This document shows, piece by piece, positions 1 to 12,467 of a stretch of 64,000 nucleotides of DNA. Made by a program: the position numbers and the translations under genes. The notes under the pieces are model-generated. The model ran no database searches. It had not been told where the DNA came from and saw nothing but the letters and a program-made list of their open reading frames with translations. The stretch covers positions 251,427,767 to 251,491,766 of the forward strand of contig NC_134568.1 in the NCBI RefSeq assembly GCF_050947875.1. The letters run 5' to 3'. This DNA comes from Dermacentor variabilis. Its lineage: Eukaryota > Arthropoda > Arachnida > Ixodida > Ixodidae. Within the stretch, counting starts at the first letter, position 1, and each line of letters begins with the position of its first letter.

Positions 1-1511
1 GCGCCCCGCTACTCCTTCATTTCTCCCTCTCTCTCTTTTCATTGAGAACTTAGCACGCTTTTCTGACCAGCTGTGCTCCTTTCCATAGCTTACGAGTTGC
101 CAAGCACATTTGTTTTACAGCTCACGGTACTCGCGGTGTGGAAAAAGACCTATAGAGACCTGCATTATCACTGAACCATCGCGATATAAATAGAAGTTCC
201 ATCGCCAAGAGAAACACTTCCTCTTACTGGCAGCTCTCGTCGATGCGCAAATCTATCTCGAGCGGCTGCCCGTTAAGTGCAGCCCGCGTGTGATACGTCG
301 TGTTCCGACGAATGAGGGAGGGGGTGCACTGAGTGCTTCGAACGGGCGATAGAGGGCCCACCGGTCTGGTAGTCCGGTCGCGTCTATCCGGGCGAACCTG
401 GCTGCTCCGTTGCGCGCCGCAGCTCCATAAAACTCAGGTGCGCAGGTGAAACCCCGATGACCTGGCGGCGAGACAAGGGTTGGGCAATGACGGCAGCCGC
501 GCCGCCCCCATAGGGCCCTCGAATTCGGCACATCCGGTCATTCGCGTGATGCATCCCCTTCCTCGCCGCATCGGTAATGGCGATCCTCCGCATCCCCGGC
601 AGTTCCGCCATCTTGAAAAGAAAGTAAAGACCCCCGGATCGTAGACGCGCGAAAAACTCTTCTGCTCAGATGATGGGCGTTCGCTCAATTATTTCCAGCT
701 TGCCAGAATGGTCCTTATTAATGGCTGCCTTTTGATTCGCGAACTGCACGCGAGAACGCGCGCGCTCCCCGTGATAAATGGAGGAGACGCGGCCGCCAGC
801 CGAAGGGCGAACCAGCCACCCAGGTGGCCCAGTCGTGAGCCTCGATTCATACCCGGTGCGACGCGCCGCGGCTGCTGTCGTGCATTTCTGCCGGCGCTCC
901 TGCGCCACCGGCCGACTCGGCGTGCCCGGCTGGCCGGCCGGCCAGCGTGCGCGGTCCCGGCCAAGAAAGGCACTCCTCGCGAAGACAACTCGGAAATGGG
1001 CGTGACTTGTATGCGTCCGCCTGGTCGCTTACAAGCGAGATCGAATTCCAGCTCCTCCCAGATAAAGCAGCTCCAGAAGAATCATTACCGCTCATGTGGG
1101 CAAGTATGCTCCGTATCCGCTGACGTGTCAGGCACGTTTTCACGATGATCTGTCCCCTATCTTGCTTATACTAAATATACCACTAGCGGAGAGAGAGTAA
1201 GATTAACCTTATTTATAAACGGCTATTTGCCCACTAGGCTCTGCGTGGTGACGCGATCGTCAGTCTTGGTAAAGTTAGGGCATTATCCAGCGAACTGCTA
1301 TAGCTTTGTCTTGTTGGCAGTCAGCTGACTGTTAGTTTTTTGAGCAAATAAGCATCTTACTTCTCGCAATGGTTTAGAACTATGTGAAAGGCAGCTTTCC
1401 TTTCGCTCGCTCCTTCAAGCTTGCCTCACGCTGCATTCCCTGGCGTATTTTTGCAGCCAACCACACCTTTTACGCTAATTTGGCGCTGAAGGCACCACCT
1501 AATCTAATTGT
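1..1511. other. No recognisable gene or repeat
   Basis: I see no convincing coding region or mobile element here. The stretch from about 270 to 1,110 is rich in G, C and CpG. It has short overlapping open frames on both strands, which is what CpG-rich DNA gives by chance. Their translations are Arg/Pro/Ala-rich and match no family I know. The stretch from 1,140 to 1,500 is of average composition and without structure. Confidence 0.5.
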
Positions 1512-2195
1512 GTGACTTCCATAGCTCTCGCATCACCTCTACGAAGGAGCGCACAACCATACTTTCACACTCGCAAGCTGCCTGCCGATCCACCTCCAAC
1601 TCGGAAGACTTACGACCCCCGCACTTCACATATTACGTACAAGATCATCCCTGACACACACCTGGTCTGGAACCCCGGACACGCATACCTGGAGGGTAAC
1701 ATGCAGGCACACGCCTCATCCCGTGAGCATACGCACCGGGCTGTACTGCACCCAGGCGACCGTGTCCCAGCGGATCCATTAGATCAGGTACAACAGCGCT
1801 ACACAGTCCCTAACGTCTAAACCGCAGACGATACCGGTTACCACATCCCACCCTAACGAGAGAAGAAACAGTCAGGCAAATGCAGACAAACACGTATGCA
1901 CACTGAACACTGCTACACGTCATTTTCCCAACACAATATGACTGCCAATGCAAGCTTTGCACAGCACCCTGTATACCGTAAAATATGGTGTGGGGATGCT
2001 CACACACCATACCCCTACCACTCATCTCCCAACCTACCATCGAGCAGTGGGGGCACCAGCTTACCATAACCTTCCCGGATGACCAGTGCAAGCTGGTGGA
2101 CCGATTGAAGAAGACGGCTGGGCGCCAAGGCTTCCTGGTCTAAGGGAGACGTCCCACCAAAAGATGAAAACACCTCTCTGCTAAATAAAAGTTTA
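1512..2195 (+). pseudogene. 3' fragment of an RNase H-bearing non-LTR retrotransposon
   Basis: The 1512-1820 frame contains HLVWNPGHAYLEGNMQAHAS, the signature end of a LINE-type RNase H domain (W-x-PGH then GN-x-x-AH). After a frame change, 1850-2143 reads TREETVRQMQTNTYAH, then a Cys-rich knuckle (CQCKLC, VWGC), then WGHQLTITFPDDQCKLVDRL, ending in TAA at 2141-2143. This is the usual C-terminal layout of I-superfamily LINE ORF2 proteins. Two in-frame stops, one after TNTYAH and one before NMVWGC, plus the frame change show that it is dead. The AATAAA-like stretch near 2185-2192 probably marks its 3' end. The RT and endonuclease parts are absent, so the copy is 5'-truncated. It lies directly upstream of a second, different LINE on the same strand. 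Confidence 0.75.
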
Positions 2196-2352
2196 CTCAT
2201 CACTGCAGTGTACTTCTTTAACCTATCTGCAATATGGGGGCTTTACTTGACAGGTAAGCCAGTAACGCAAGGCACATCCACGTCTAGTCCACCCCCTCAC
2301 GCGGCCTCCTTCCACCCACCGGGTGCCCGGGCCGACCCCTACATGATTCAAG

Positions 2353-3911
2353 ATGGCCAGGCCAAACGATGCGTTTCGCATCTGGCAGTGGAACTGCAGG
2401 AGCTTCGCCTTGAAGAAAGCCTCCCTGCAGCAATACCTCTGCAGCCACGAAGCCAAACTACACGTCATCCTGTTACAAGAAACTGTAAACTGTAATGCCT
2501 ACTGCCACATTCCCTGGATATCAGTGGTTACCCGGACCCTCGGGAGGACGCGGTACCGTGACAAGATCTCCTGTCTAGCGTACGACCTCGACAGGCCCGA
2601 AATCGAATACGTCATGGTAGAGATTCTCCCTGGCAGCGTGTCTCGACGAAGCGTGTACATCCTCAACGTGTACAGTAACCCCCGCAACCACAGACAATGG
2701 TTGAAACGCCTGTTCCAGAAAGCCATCCGCCTCCCCGGCTCCAACCCACTAGTGATCGCAGGCGACTTTAACGCCGCGCATCGCACCTGGAACTACGCGT
2801 ACTACACCCCCGAGGGTAACGAGCTCTGCCAGAACGCGAACTACATGGACCTTACCCTCATTACGGGCAAGGCTTTTCCCACCCGCACCGGCACGTCCAC
2901 GCAAAGAGACACCAGCCCGGATCTCTATTTCGTCAACAACATCGCTGACGCCCGCTGGTCCAACCTTGCGGTAGATCTCAGTAGCAACCACTTCCTACTG
3001 GCCGTACACTTCCCAACCATCGGCAGGAGGAGCAAGTTGTACACGTGGGTCGATTGGGACCTCTTCCGTAAGACTCGCGCAGAACTACTCCCTCCCGATG
3101 ACGCCCCGAACCTCGAGACGCCAACGGCTCAGCTCAAAGCCGACATCGCTAAGGCCACCAAAACCATCGGTACGGACCTGTCAACCGAGAAGATGGACAG
3201 TCGCCTCGCCCAACTGCTCGAGGCCAAACAGTCCCTCTTGGCCAGCTGGAAAGACCAGCGCCTCAATCGCAGGCTCTGCAGACGCATATCCGAGTTAAAC
3301 AACAGCATAGTGGATCACTGCCACACTCTTTCCAAAGAGCAGTGGGACGAGATCTGTAACTCGATTAACGGGCAGGTACGTAACGGTAAGACGTGGAACC
3401 TCCTTAAGCACCTGCTCGACGACACCAACACGCGTACTAAGCCGCACCAATCGCTCGCGAATATACTCCATCAAGACAAACGGACCGCGCCACCGGAATA
3501 CATCACAAAGACCCTCATACAGAAATATATCCTGCTTCCCACGGGTCCGTTGACTCCTCATCCCGAATACACCGGTCCCGACAACACCCTCCTCGACGCC
3601 TCCTTTTCCGCCGAAGAGGTACGCCGGGCTCTCCACGAAGTCAACGACCACTCCGCCCCCGGTCCCGATGGTATCACCAACAAGCTACTGCGCAACCTGG
3701 ATGCCCCTTCCGTCATTCACCTCACCGACACCATCAACGAAGTGTGGAAGAAAGGCGAGCTACCTGACGCCTGGAAACTCGCCCACGCGATCTTCATTCC
3801 CAAACCGGGCAAGGCGCCTAGCCTAGATCACCTCCGCCCCATCTCGCTCACGTTGTGCGTGGATAAAGTGGCCGAACACGTCGTCCTCAACAGGATCGGT
3901 CGATCGGTCGA
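2353..3911 (+). pseudogene. LINE ORF2, endonuclease and N-terminal RT segment
   Basis: The frame opens at an ATG that gives MARPNDAFRIWQWNC. IWQWNC is the usual start of the AP-endonuclease domain, so this start is plausible. Visible catalytic motifs are LLQET near residue 41, GDFNAAH at about 137-143 and SPDLYF near 190. The terminal SDH motif reads SSNH, with Asn at about residue 212 where family members have Asp. A single G-to-A change would explain this and should cripple nicking. After a linker, the RT domain begins with SAPGPDGITNKLL near residue 434 and continues WKLAHAIFIPKPGKAPSLDH and LRPISLTLCVDKVAE. Homology ends at about 3900 at NRIGRSVD; the frame then runs on to 4110 as unrelated residues. 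Confidence 0.85.
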
Positions 3912-4680
3912 TTTGATGACATCGCGCACTCGTCCATCCTTAAGGCAGTCACAGACCTTGGCCTCGGGCGTAGGTTCTATGACTTTGCCCGCTCCTTCCT
4001 TACCCGGCGCAAGGCCGGCCTACAGGCAGGAGGCCTTGTGTCGGAAGCAGTCGAGCTTTCGACACAGTTCCGAACAGTCCTCTCGCCGATGCTTTTCAAT
4101 CTCGCGATGATCAGACTCTCCGAACGACTCTCGAAGATCCACTGGTTAAACCACACCATATACGCGGACGACATAACCATCTGGTGCTCCGCAGGGTCGG
4201 ATGGCTTCATCGAATCCGCCCTGCAGGAGGCCTTCGAAATCGCCGAGTCCTACCTACAACAACCTGGTCTCAAGTGCTCCCCCACCAAGTTGGAACTGTT
4301 GCTGTACTTGCCCAAACGCCGGGGCGCCAAGCCCAGAGGGTGGAAAACCCCGGCCGAACGCAACATCACCCTCCGCACCAGGGACGGCCGTACTGTCCCC
4401 AAGGTAGACTCCATTAGGGTCCTGGGCATGATCATTGAGTCCCACAGAGCCAACACCCAAACCGTGCAGAAGCTCAAGACCAAGACGGAGAACGCCATAC
4501 GAGTCGTATGCAGAGTAACTAATTGTCACCACGGCCTCAATGAAGACAACCTGCTACGTCTCGTGCACGCGTTTGTTCTCTGCCACTTCACCTACGTCGC
4601 TTCCATGCACAAATGGCTACGCGTTCAGCGCAATAAACTCAACGCCTTCATCCGAAAGGTAGTGAAACGGGCGCCTTCCG
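3912..4680 (+). pseudogene. LINE ORF2, catalytic RT segment (frame 2)
   Basis: This frame picks up RT at motif A as FDDIAHSSILKAV and continues to VLSPMLFNLAM (motif B region) and the catalytic box YADDITIW at 4161-4184. Thumb-domain sequence follows (KLELLLYLPKRRGAK and VLGMIIESH). About 50 residues that normally separate the block before it (NRI) from motif A are missing, so an internal deletion accompanies the frameshift near 3,905. The normally invariant PQG before VLSP has decayed to QFR. YADD itself is intact. It is part of one dead ORF2 and not an independent gene. Confidence 0.8.
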
Positions 4681-5809
4681 ATGTCCACTTCAAAGAAACT
4701 CCTCGAACTCGGCGTGCACAACACTCTAGAAGAGATCGACGAGGCTCAGGAGGGAACGCAGGTGAACCGGCTCACAATCACAAAGGCGGGCCGCCACATT
4801 CTACGCGAGCTCGTTTTCTACTCCTCGACTACCAGGGATCCGAAGTTGACGCCGGTTCCCCGCGATATCCGAGACTTCACGTTCGCTCCTAATCCGCGAA
4901 ACATATATCCTGACCACAACAGAGGCAGGCGCCTTGCCCGGGCGACCGCCCTGCTCCAGCGCATAGACATGAAAGCGGACGACGTCACGTTCGTGGAAGC
5001 CTCCGCCTACCACAAAAGCCGAGCCTTCGCCGCGGTCGCTGTACCATCCACGCAATGAACCCTCAACTCCGCTACGGTCCTCCCCCGAGACCCCGAGGTG
5101 GCGGAGCCATAGCCCGTGCTCGACGGCAAACTGGAAGTGATCTACAGCGACTCCACAGAACGGCCATCAAAGGCTTAGAACGTGGCGTGGTTTCCGACCA
5201 GGTGTTACGCATCCTCCGTAGCGCGGATCTGAGCACCCTCAAGCACCACACTGTCATCTGGTTCCCCGCCCATCTCGGTCGGGATGCCAGGCGCCCCGCC
5301 CAACCTCAACGAGATCGCCCACGACACAGCGTGCGCGCTCACCGACCGCACCGTCGTCCCCGGGCAAACGCATCTCGTCGAGCTAGAGGACAATCGGCAC
5401 GCGCTCATTACGTACAGCGAAATTACAAAACACTTCTACCTGGGGCGCCGCATCTTTCCGCCACCACAACACAAACTTAACAGGCCGCAGGCGCTAACGC
5501 TACGCTTACTAGACGCACGTGTACCCAAACCCTGCCAAATTGCACATTTTCTATACCGACGCGTATCCCAGCGACACGTGCTCCTCATGCGGAGACACGG
5601 CGACACTCATACACATGCCCTGGGAGTGTAGAAACGCCCTTCTCGACTCTACCTCAGACAAGCGGGAGAAGTCCCTCATAAGCTCACTACTCGCCGACTA
5701 GCAATGGGCCGCCCAGCAGGCCCGCAAAGCGGCCGCCAAGTACTACCCGTCGGTCCCTGCGTGGGAGACGTCCGCAACGCGCTATGCGCGTCCTGCAGGA
5801 CCAGAATAA
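4681..5809 (+). pseudogene. LINE ORF2, RNase H and C-terminal knuckle (frames 3 and on)
   Basis: The 4681-5058 frame continues the RT-RNase H linker (ELGVHNTLEEIDEAQ). VIYSDSTE at about 5127-5150 is the RNase H active-site Asp block and is soon followed by a stop. HHTVIWFPAHLG near 5245-5280 is the RNase H closing motif. HFYLGRRIFPPPQHKLNRPQ and, in another frame, CSSCGDTATLIHMPWEC (about 5580-5630) are the conserved post-RNase H segment and zinc knuckle. A TAG at 5699-5701 interrupts a tail that would otherwise run through QWAAQQARKAAAKYYP to TAA at 5807-5809. At least three frame changes are needed, so no functional product is possible. Confidence 0.75.
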
Positions 5810-5810
5810 A
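5805..5810 (+). promoter_or_regulatory. LINE polyadenylation signal overlapping the ORF2 stop
   Basis: AATAAA overlaps the apparent ancestral stop codon (TAA at 5807-5809), and the element appears to end some 15 bases later. This leaves essentially no 3' UTR. Confidence 0.5.
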
Positions 5811-5825
5811 GCTTTCCAGTCCAGT

Positions 5826-6849
5826 TGACGGGCATGTATACAGTTAACTTGTAGAGGTATGGCTCCGCATCAAGACTTCACGAAAGTAAACAACTGTAGG
5901 CAATTGGTAAACTCTCCTCCATCATTTTAACTATTCCGCCACTGAACTGCCCTCCTCTACACTCCCTCCCCCCCCCCCCCACACGTACTAGGTTCTCCTA
6001 CAGGAACAGAGTAGAAACGCGCTACACTTGCACCTAAGACGACCTTGACAGCTCTTTGAACGCAATTTGTATCGAACGTTCTCCTAGAGACTTTGGTTAT
6101 GTGCGTCAAATGGCGTCGCTGAGAGCTATATATATATATATATATATATTGCAAACTAATGTTAAACATTCGGTTTCGCACTTGTGCTGCCACCTTGTGC
6201 TTGCCTTCCGTGACGTGGGCACGGCCGCAGTAACGCAAAGTTACCGATATCTTGCGGAACTATCTTTCAAATAAGTGTTCGATACTTTATCGCAATAAGC
6301 AACTGCTCAACTCTGCTCCTGTTATAAGCATCTCCGCGGTCACATAGCCATTTTAAAGAATCGTTCTCTTTATTCATTTATTTTTTCGCCAACGAGACTT
6401 GTCCAGCGCAACAATATTTAGAATTCATCTTATTTTGATATATTGGCTCAGGGTGTCGCTGCAGCTCTCATATTTCCGGTGATTGCCTGGTCCAACGTCA
6501 CAAGTGACGTCAAGTGAAGCAGCCATTTGGGTTAAATTTCAGTGTAGTGGTGCACTTAGCCTTCCGCATCATGTATATGTAGCGTGCTTCGGCGGCACTG
6601 AGCTACGTCACGCTCGTCCGCGAATGGAACTCGCAATCCAGTCCGTCGCATGAATCAAGCTACCGGCCCGCTGGCCGATCCGTCATGTGATGGCGCGGGC
6701 CTTGTACAGTCCAACTGCACGCGTGTTCTTGTCATGTCTGTACTCATACACATGTGACCTGTCATACACAGAGGTTGTTCATTACAATTAATTTAATTGT
6801 TTGATTTAAAATCCCGAAAATTCACAGTTGGTTAAGAGGGCCCGCAATG
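5826..6849. other. Unrecognised intergenic DNA with a short TA microsatellite
   Basis: No gene was found. The stretch holds a poly-C run near 5969-5981 and a (TA)n tract at 6127-6149. The rest is AT-rich to neutral single-copy-looking sequence. Confidence 0.4.
6127..6149. repeat. (TA)n microsatellite
   Basis: About 23 bases of uninterrupted alternating T and A. Confidence 0.95.
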
Positions 6850-6940
6850 GAATGTGGCCGCCTTGGCCGGGAATCGAACCTGCGACCTCGTGCCCAGCAG
6901 TGGAATGCCACAGGACGGCACCTGAGCCGTCGCGGCGGGT
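6850..6940 (-). mobile_element. Truncated tRNA-derived SINE (head only)
   Basis: Read on the minus strand, this begins CCCGCCGCGACGGCTCAGG and includes GCACGAGGTCGCAGGTTCGA, then TTCCCGGCC. This is the tRNA-like head of the tick SINE with a good box B (GGTTCGATTCC). Box A (GGCTCAGGTGCC) differs from the common copies in this window, so it may be a separate subfamily. The tRNA-unrelated body and tail are absent. Confidence 0.65.
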
Positions 6941-9900
6941 GGTTGTTCGTTGCATATGGAAAAGAGGCATAGGCTGATAAGCTGCGTGAAAGCCAGGTCA
7001 TTTGCTTGTTTCCTGTGTGGCCCATGGTTATTTTCGCCGTACGACCTTGGTAGCTGTATATTGAGGTCTGCAACGTTGTTTCACTCATTCGGATAGTGTA
7101 ACGTATTCTACAGGGCGTGGCCTTCGATCACATTCGCAGCTCGATAGGCCGTTCCTCATAGCTAAAATGAAGCACGGACTCCGCCTGTCAGCCTTCAGCA
7201 GTTTTGTTGCGGGGCGAGCGCGGGCAGCGTCGAAGGCCTCGCGGACGTTGCGCTTCGCTGATCAGCGTGCAGTCCATAGGCGGCGAAAGGCGCGTTGCGA
7301 AACCTTGCGCTTAACGGAGAATATGTATCCGCTTCTGTTTGGTCCCTGTTAATCCCGCACTGTCTTGAAGACGCTTTCTGTATGTTTCGCTGATCCGACC
7401 ATGAGCATTTCGCTAGCGTGCGGCCTGCTCTTGGAGAGAGATCTTGCGAGCGGAGCGCTCGGTGAGAACGCGGGGTGCCTTGGCACCGTCCCTTGGCTCG
7501 CTCTTTGAACAGGCGCGTCAAGCAGGTGGCGGCTACGCAAACACAAACACCGAGTGCCGACACGAAACGCAGCCACGAGTGACCGCAGCAATTGCGGCTA
7601 TGAAATCTCTGCGGTGGACTCTGCGGTGGAGCCCTGAATGTCACGACGGCACTTTTCTTAGTGTACATGAACTAAACACACTCAATGATCTCACAGTAAA
7701 TTGATGCATCGCTTCTCGTTTATTCTTTTCTTGCACTGTTATAAAGGCGCTTTTGAGGCTGCAACCTTCCTTCGTCACGTATTTCTGTCAGGCTATATAT
7801 ATAGATCAGAAGGCTGCTTTCGGCAAAATTTTTATCTTTAAACATCTGTGGTGCCTCAATTAGAGCTCAATGACAACTCATTTCGCGGCTGTGTACAACA
7901 CGTGTCTATCGCTTCGCATTTTGTAATAGAATGATTGACTTGCCACAGCTAGCATGCGGTGCCCAAAATTTCCCCTTCATAACTATATAGGAGATAATAG
8001 TGCGTAATATTTATGATAAATGAAGTAATTTCAAATTACTTTATTCATGCATTGCTTCAATTGATTTAATTCTTCTGTATGCTTTATTATTATTTATTTT
8101 TCCTTCAGCCATGATATTAAAACACAGTCCTATCCATAGCCTCTCAATCAACCAGATCACCTTTCAGATTTTCAAGTCTGTATGACACTGGTTGTTGACA
8201 CCGTTGGTTATACGATGCACACACTGGGCGTAGGAGGTATTGTGCTTGACTTTAAAGCGAGAGAGAACATTTATTTGAAGGAAGGCACAGAGGTCTGTGG
8301 AGATCACTCGACACGGACACTATGATGTATGGCCACTCATGACTAGTGGTGAAACAGTGGCAAGTTACCGTTCGCCGCGCGCGATGTCATTGCGAAACTC
8401 TCCAGAGTGACCCCTGCACCTACGAGTTCGACCGCAAACACTGCGGAGCGACGCTGATGGCGTGACCGATAGCTCGTTGCGGCCACTGCCTCCCGTTCTA
8501 ACCAGGCTGCAGAGGGGCTTGAATTTCTTTAATGCAGACAGGCCGGTTGCGCAAAGTCCAGAGACTAATAACCCTATTAGGTCTCATCGCCGTCGGCCAA
8601 ATTACACGCATCGACGGCAGAGACAGTGCTGCTTGGGAATCTTACACCGAAACCACTGGGCACAGGCGCTAAACGGCGACTTCGCGGTGTGGGATCAGCT
8701 CCTGAGAAAGCTGTGCCGAAAGGTTGCTAAAGATCCAACTATGGGTTGTACAAACTTCATTTCCTCGACGCATGCGGGCCCAAGCCTTTCACTCGGAAGT
8801 CTTGCGGTCGGGATGTTAGCACCACCACTGCTAGTGGGCGTGGCACGAGAGACAGATGAGTGTCGGCTCACGACGGGCCGGCGAGACGCGTCTAACCTTG
8901 ACCGCGGTCAGCACGCCGTGTGCCCCACATTCACGTGGTCAGCGAGCGCAGCTGCTTTCGCCGCCGCGAACGGCCGGGAGGAGCGTCGCTGCCGCCGCTG
9001 GCGCAGCGGCCGGTTTCCGAAGGAGGCCCGATCCATCAAGTGTGTCGCGCGGACGCGTCTTCGGCGGGGGCCCCACAGAGGCGCTTTCATCGCGCGCGGC
9101 ACTGGGACGGTAGTTTGGGGCCGCCTAGACAGAAGCACCGCCCCTGCACGGCGCGACGGCGCCAAGGCCAGGGCAGTTTCGAGGCCTAATGCTACTATCG
9201 TGACGAGGACATCAAGGGCCTCGCTACGGCTTCATTTGAGGGGCTCCTAATAGTCACCGTGTCTCTCTCTTTCCGGCCCGCCATCAGACAAAGAGCGGCC
9301 AGGCGGCATCGTTACCGGCGAAATGGGTTAGGTAGGCGTACAGCTACGGCGTCCCCACCGGGCCCTTCCTTAGGCGGCTCAGAAATCCGACAGTTCCCAT
9401 GAAGGACGGCCGGAGCTCCCCCGCGAGTCTTCGATGGCCGGCTCCGTACTGGGACGCGCCGCGGTCGCGCATGGACGCGCGCTGCCGGCTCTGCCCATTA
9501 GCTTCACGCGATCAAGCGCACGCGAGTGATGAATGCGAGCCCTTTATGACGCCCAAGGCAAACGAACGCCAGAGCACCGAGCAAAGCCTAACCAGTCATA
9601 CCCGCATCGTGACCATGACGCGAACGCTTGATCGCGGCTGGCGCCTTATGGAAGACCGGTTGCAAATGGTCGCCTACAGACGCTGTGAGCCACCTGCTTG
9701 TGCCCGTGGAGAAAGTGTTGTGTGCCGCGTAAACATGATTCCTTGCTTTACAGAACAAGTTACAGGCAGTGCTCAGTGAATAAATGCCGGAGTCATCCTT
9801 TTCGTCGAGCGTATAGCCACTGTCCTACAAGGAAAGCCGGGAAACAAGCCCTGTAGCTGGTATTGCAGCCAGTGAAAACCTCAAGTCGTTCATCCACGGC

Positions 9901-10326
9901 ATCTTTCCACGACAGGTACTACAGCAGGATGCTGGAGCGGCTATCGAACAAATCTGGTGGAGCTTGGCCTATAACGTTCTTATGTGTAAATATAATGTAG
10001 TGCAATGATTAAGGTTACAACATTAACAGAAGACATGAAACCCTTTGTTTTTTATATATACTTACGACCGCCGTATCAACATGAGAGTTTGCTAATACAC
10101 GGGATGATGACCCCAAAGCGAGATGCGATATGTTCAAAGACTACATACTTTCAGTATGTTCTTAAACACGCTGTTCCTAGACATTGTACTAGATGTGAAA
10201 CCACCGGTGAAAGTGCCACTGCTGCAACAACGTAGCGTTGAAGTCAAGAAGTGGGCACATAGCTCACATAACGATAACATGAGGAGATGTGGTGGCCCAG
10301 TTATTACCCGATTATACCGACGTGCC
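6941..10326. other. Unrecognised region, CpG-rich between 8.4 and 9.8 kb
   Basis: No family was recognised. The longest frame, 8462-9250 on the plus strand (262 codons), is rich in Arg, Ala and Pro, lacks any domain motif and lies in CpG-rich DNA where stop codons are rare. I therefore do not call it a gene. An AT-rich stretch (7,700-8,200) has short TA runs. A spliced host exon cannot be excluded by eye. Confidence 0.35.
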
Positions 10327-10341
10327 TAATGTTACTACGTA

Positions 10342-10567
10342 CCCGCAGTGGTTGCTCAGTGGCTATGGTGTTGGGCTGCTGAGCACGAGGTCGCGGGATC
10401 GAATCCCGGCCACGGCGGTCGCGTTTCGATGGGGGCGAAATGCGAAAACACCCGTGTACTTAGATTTAGGTGGACGTTAAAGAACCCCAGGTGATCGAAA
10501 TTTCCGGAGTCCTTCACTACGGCGTGCCTCATAATCAGAAAGTGGTTTTGGCACGTAAAAATTTTTT
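10342..10567 (+). mobile_element. Full-length tRNA-derived SINE (Ruka-like)
   Basis: The tRNA-like head has box A region TTGCTCAGTGGCTATGG and box B GGATCGAATCCC. The body contains ATTTCGATGGGGGCGAAAT-like sequence and GTTAAAGAACCCCAGGTG, and the tail contains TCATAATCAGAAAGTGG and TTTTGGCACGTAAAA. A 10 bp direct repeat, TAATGTTACT, flanks it at 10327-10336 and 10568-10577, with a few extra bases at the 5' side. This fits target-primed insertion. The element has no coding capacity and depends on a partner LINE. Confidence 0.9.
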
Positions 10568-10577
10568 TAATGTTACT

Positions 10578-11071
10578 CCACATAGTGCATGCAGCAGCGG
10601 TCAGCTTATAAGAGCAACAGAACCTGACGGAACCGTTGGCCGTTTCCTGAGCCTGCTAATTTCGCGCCGAGACGCGTGCAATGAGCAAAAGTCCTTATTC
10701 GGTATACCCAAATGATAAGCAACTATGCGTCCTTATTAACGCGCTCGTTGAGTGAATCATTCGTCGCCACAACTGTCAGACATGCGTACATAGTATACAA
10801 GACGATGCTGTCGGAAAGCAACCGATTTAGCGCTCCTATATAAGTTCGGCACCCCGATCACTGTAGATTTAGCTGCCGAAGGACGGTCCGCATCCTTTAG
10901 TCTGGCCTCTTCGAGATGCGCGAAATCAATTTCAAATATTGTATAGTAGTATGAAATAGTCATTTCTATTCCGCGCCGCGCAAAGGAGCTGCTGACTGCG
11001 CTGGATTGAAAAATGTGTCGAAAAAAGTGGGCTACCTTCTTAGACCTGCTCACCACAGCATTGAAGATCCG
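10578..11071. other. No recognisable feature
   Basis: Mixed-composition DNA between a SINE and a microsatellite. I see no coding or repeat signal. Confidence 0.4.
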
Positions 11072-11138
<67 letters not shown>

Positions 11139-11139
11139 G
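11072..11139. repeat. (GAAA)n microsatellite
   Basis: About 17 tandem GAAA units, nearly uninterrupted. The apparent Phe/Leu/Ser-rich frames on the minus strand are by-products of the repeat. Confidence 0.95.
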
Positions 11140-11848
11140 AAAGGGAGGAACGTTAGCCTGAAGTAGTTCCGGCTGGATACCACGTATGGGAGAGGAATAG
11201 CACCCACACTGCCCATTGATGCAGCACTCGCTATACATCCCACATCTATAACGGACACGGCATGCGTTATGAGGGAATACTGGACCATTGTGTTAATGTA
11301 CTGGACACGGTTGACATGCCAAAATTTTACCGGGTTCACCAGGCTTTGCATTCCTCCTTTGGATCCCCATCTGCAGCTCCCTCTTCCGCATGGTCTTCCA
11401 CGAGGACACCATATACAGTTCCGTGCCGACCGCAGCTAGGTGTGGCGTTCTCAAGCACCTGTTCTTTTCTTAATAGAATGCGCGCCGCGCTGCTGGTGAT
11501 ATATGTCCGGAGCTATAAGAAAATCAAACAACTCCTTCCTGAGTGTAATCGCATCACCGTGAGAGGAAAGGGGCTCTAAACGGCACAGGTCAGAAGGAAC
11601 AACTGGCCGCGGTTGGAGGAAAGAATTCCGGGTAACTGGTGCGGAGTGAAGACTGCACGGGGAGCTCTAAACGCGTTAGGACATCTTTCAGAGCATATGT
11701 GAAATGTGTGACAGGTTATATACCAGTTCTGCGTATCACACCTGCGTGCGCACTTTGCGCGTTCTTTTCCACTGCTGATATAATTTACTTATATGTCACC
11801 TGGCCAACAGTACAGCATAGTCAACCAGAACTTACTCTTGCTAAACTC
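11140..11848. other. No recognisable feature
   Basis: Short open frames occur (for example 11262-11579) but carry no motif and no coding-like composition. Confidence 0.35.

Positions 11849-12467
<619 letters not shown>

Larger units (their letters stand above)
2340..5825 (+). mobile_element. Decayed I-superfamily LINE (endonuclease, RT, RNase H)
   Basis: Three overlapping frames on the plus strand spell one ORF2 product in order: AP-like endonuclease, reverse transcriptase, RNase H and a C-terminal CCHC-type knuckle. That order defines the RNase H-bearing LINEs (I superfamily). No ORF1 (gag-like) gene is visible. The 3' end of another LINE stops about 150 bases upstream, so this copy has lost its ORF1, or most of it. 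Frameshifts, an internal deletion and nonsense codons make it non-autonomous. The 3' end is placed just after the AATAAA at 5805-5810. No target-site duplication is obvious. Confidence 0.85.

Noticed and set aside
8462..9250. 262-codon open frame as a host gene
   Set aside because: Arg/Ala/Pro-rich, no domain or coding-like pattern, sits in CpG-rich DNA with long frames on the other strand too.
10342..10430. Functional tRNA gene
   Set aside because: Box A and box B are present, but the sequence continues into the SINE body and lacks a proper acceptor stem and anticodon arm. The same holds for all other copies.
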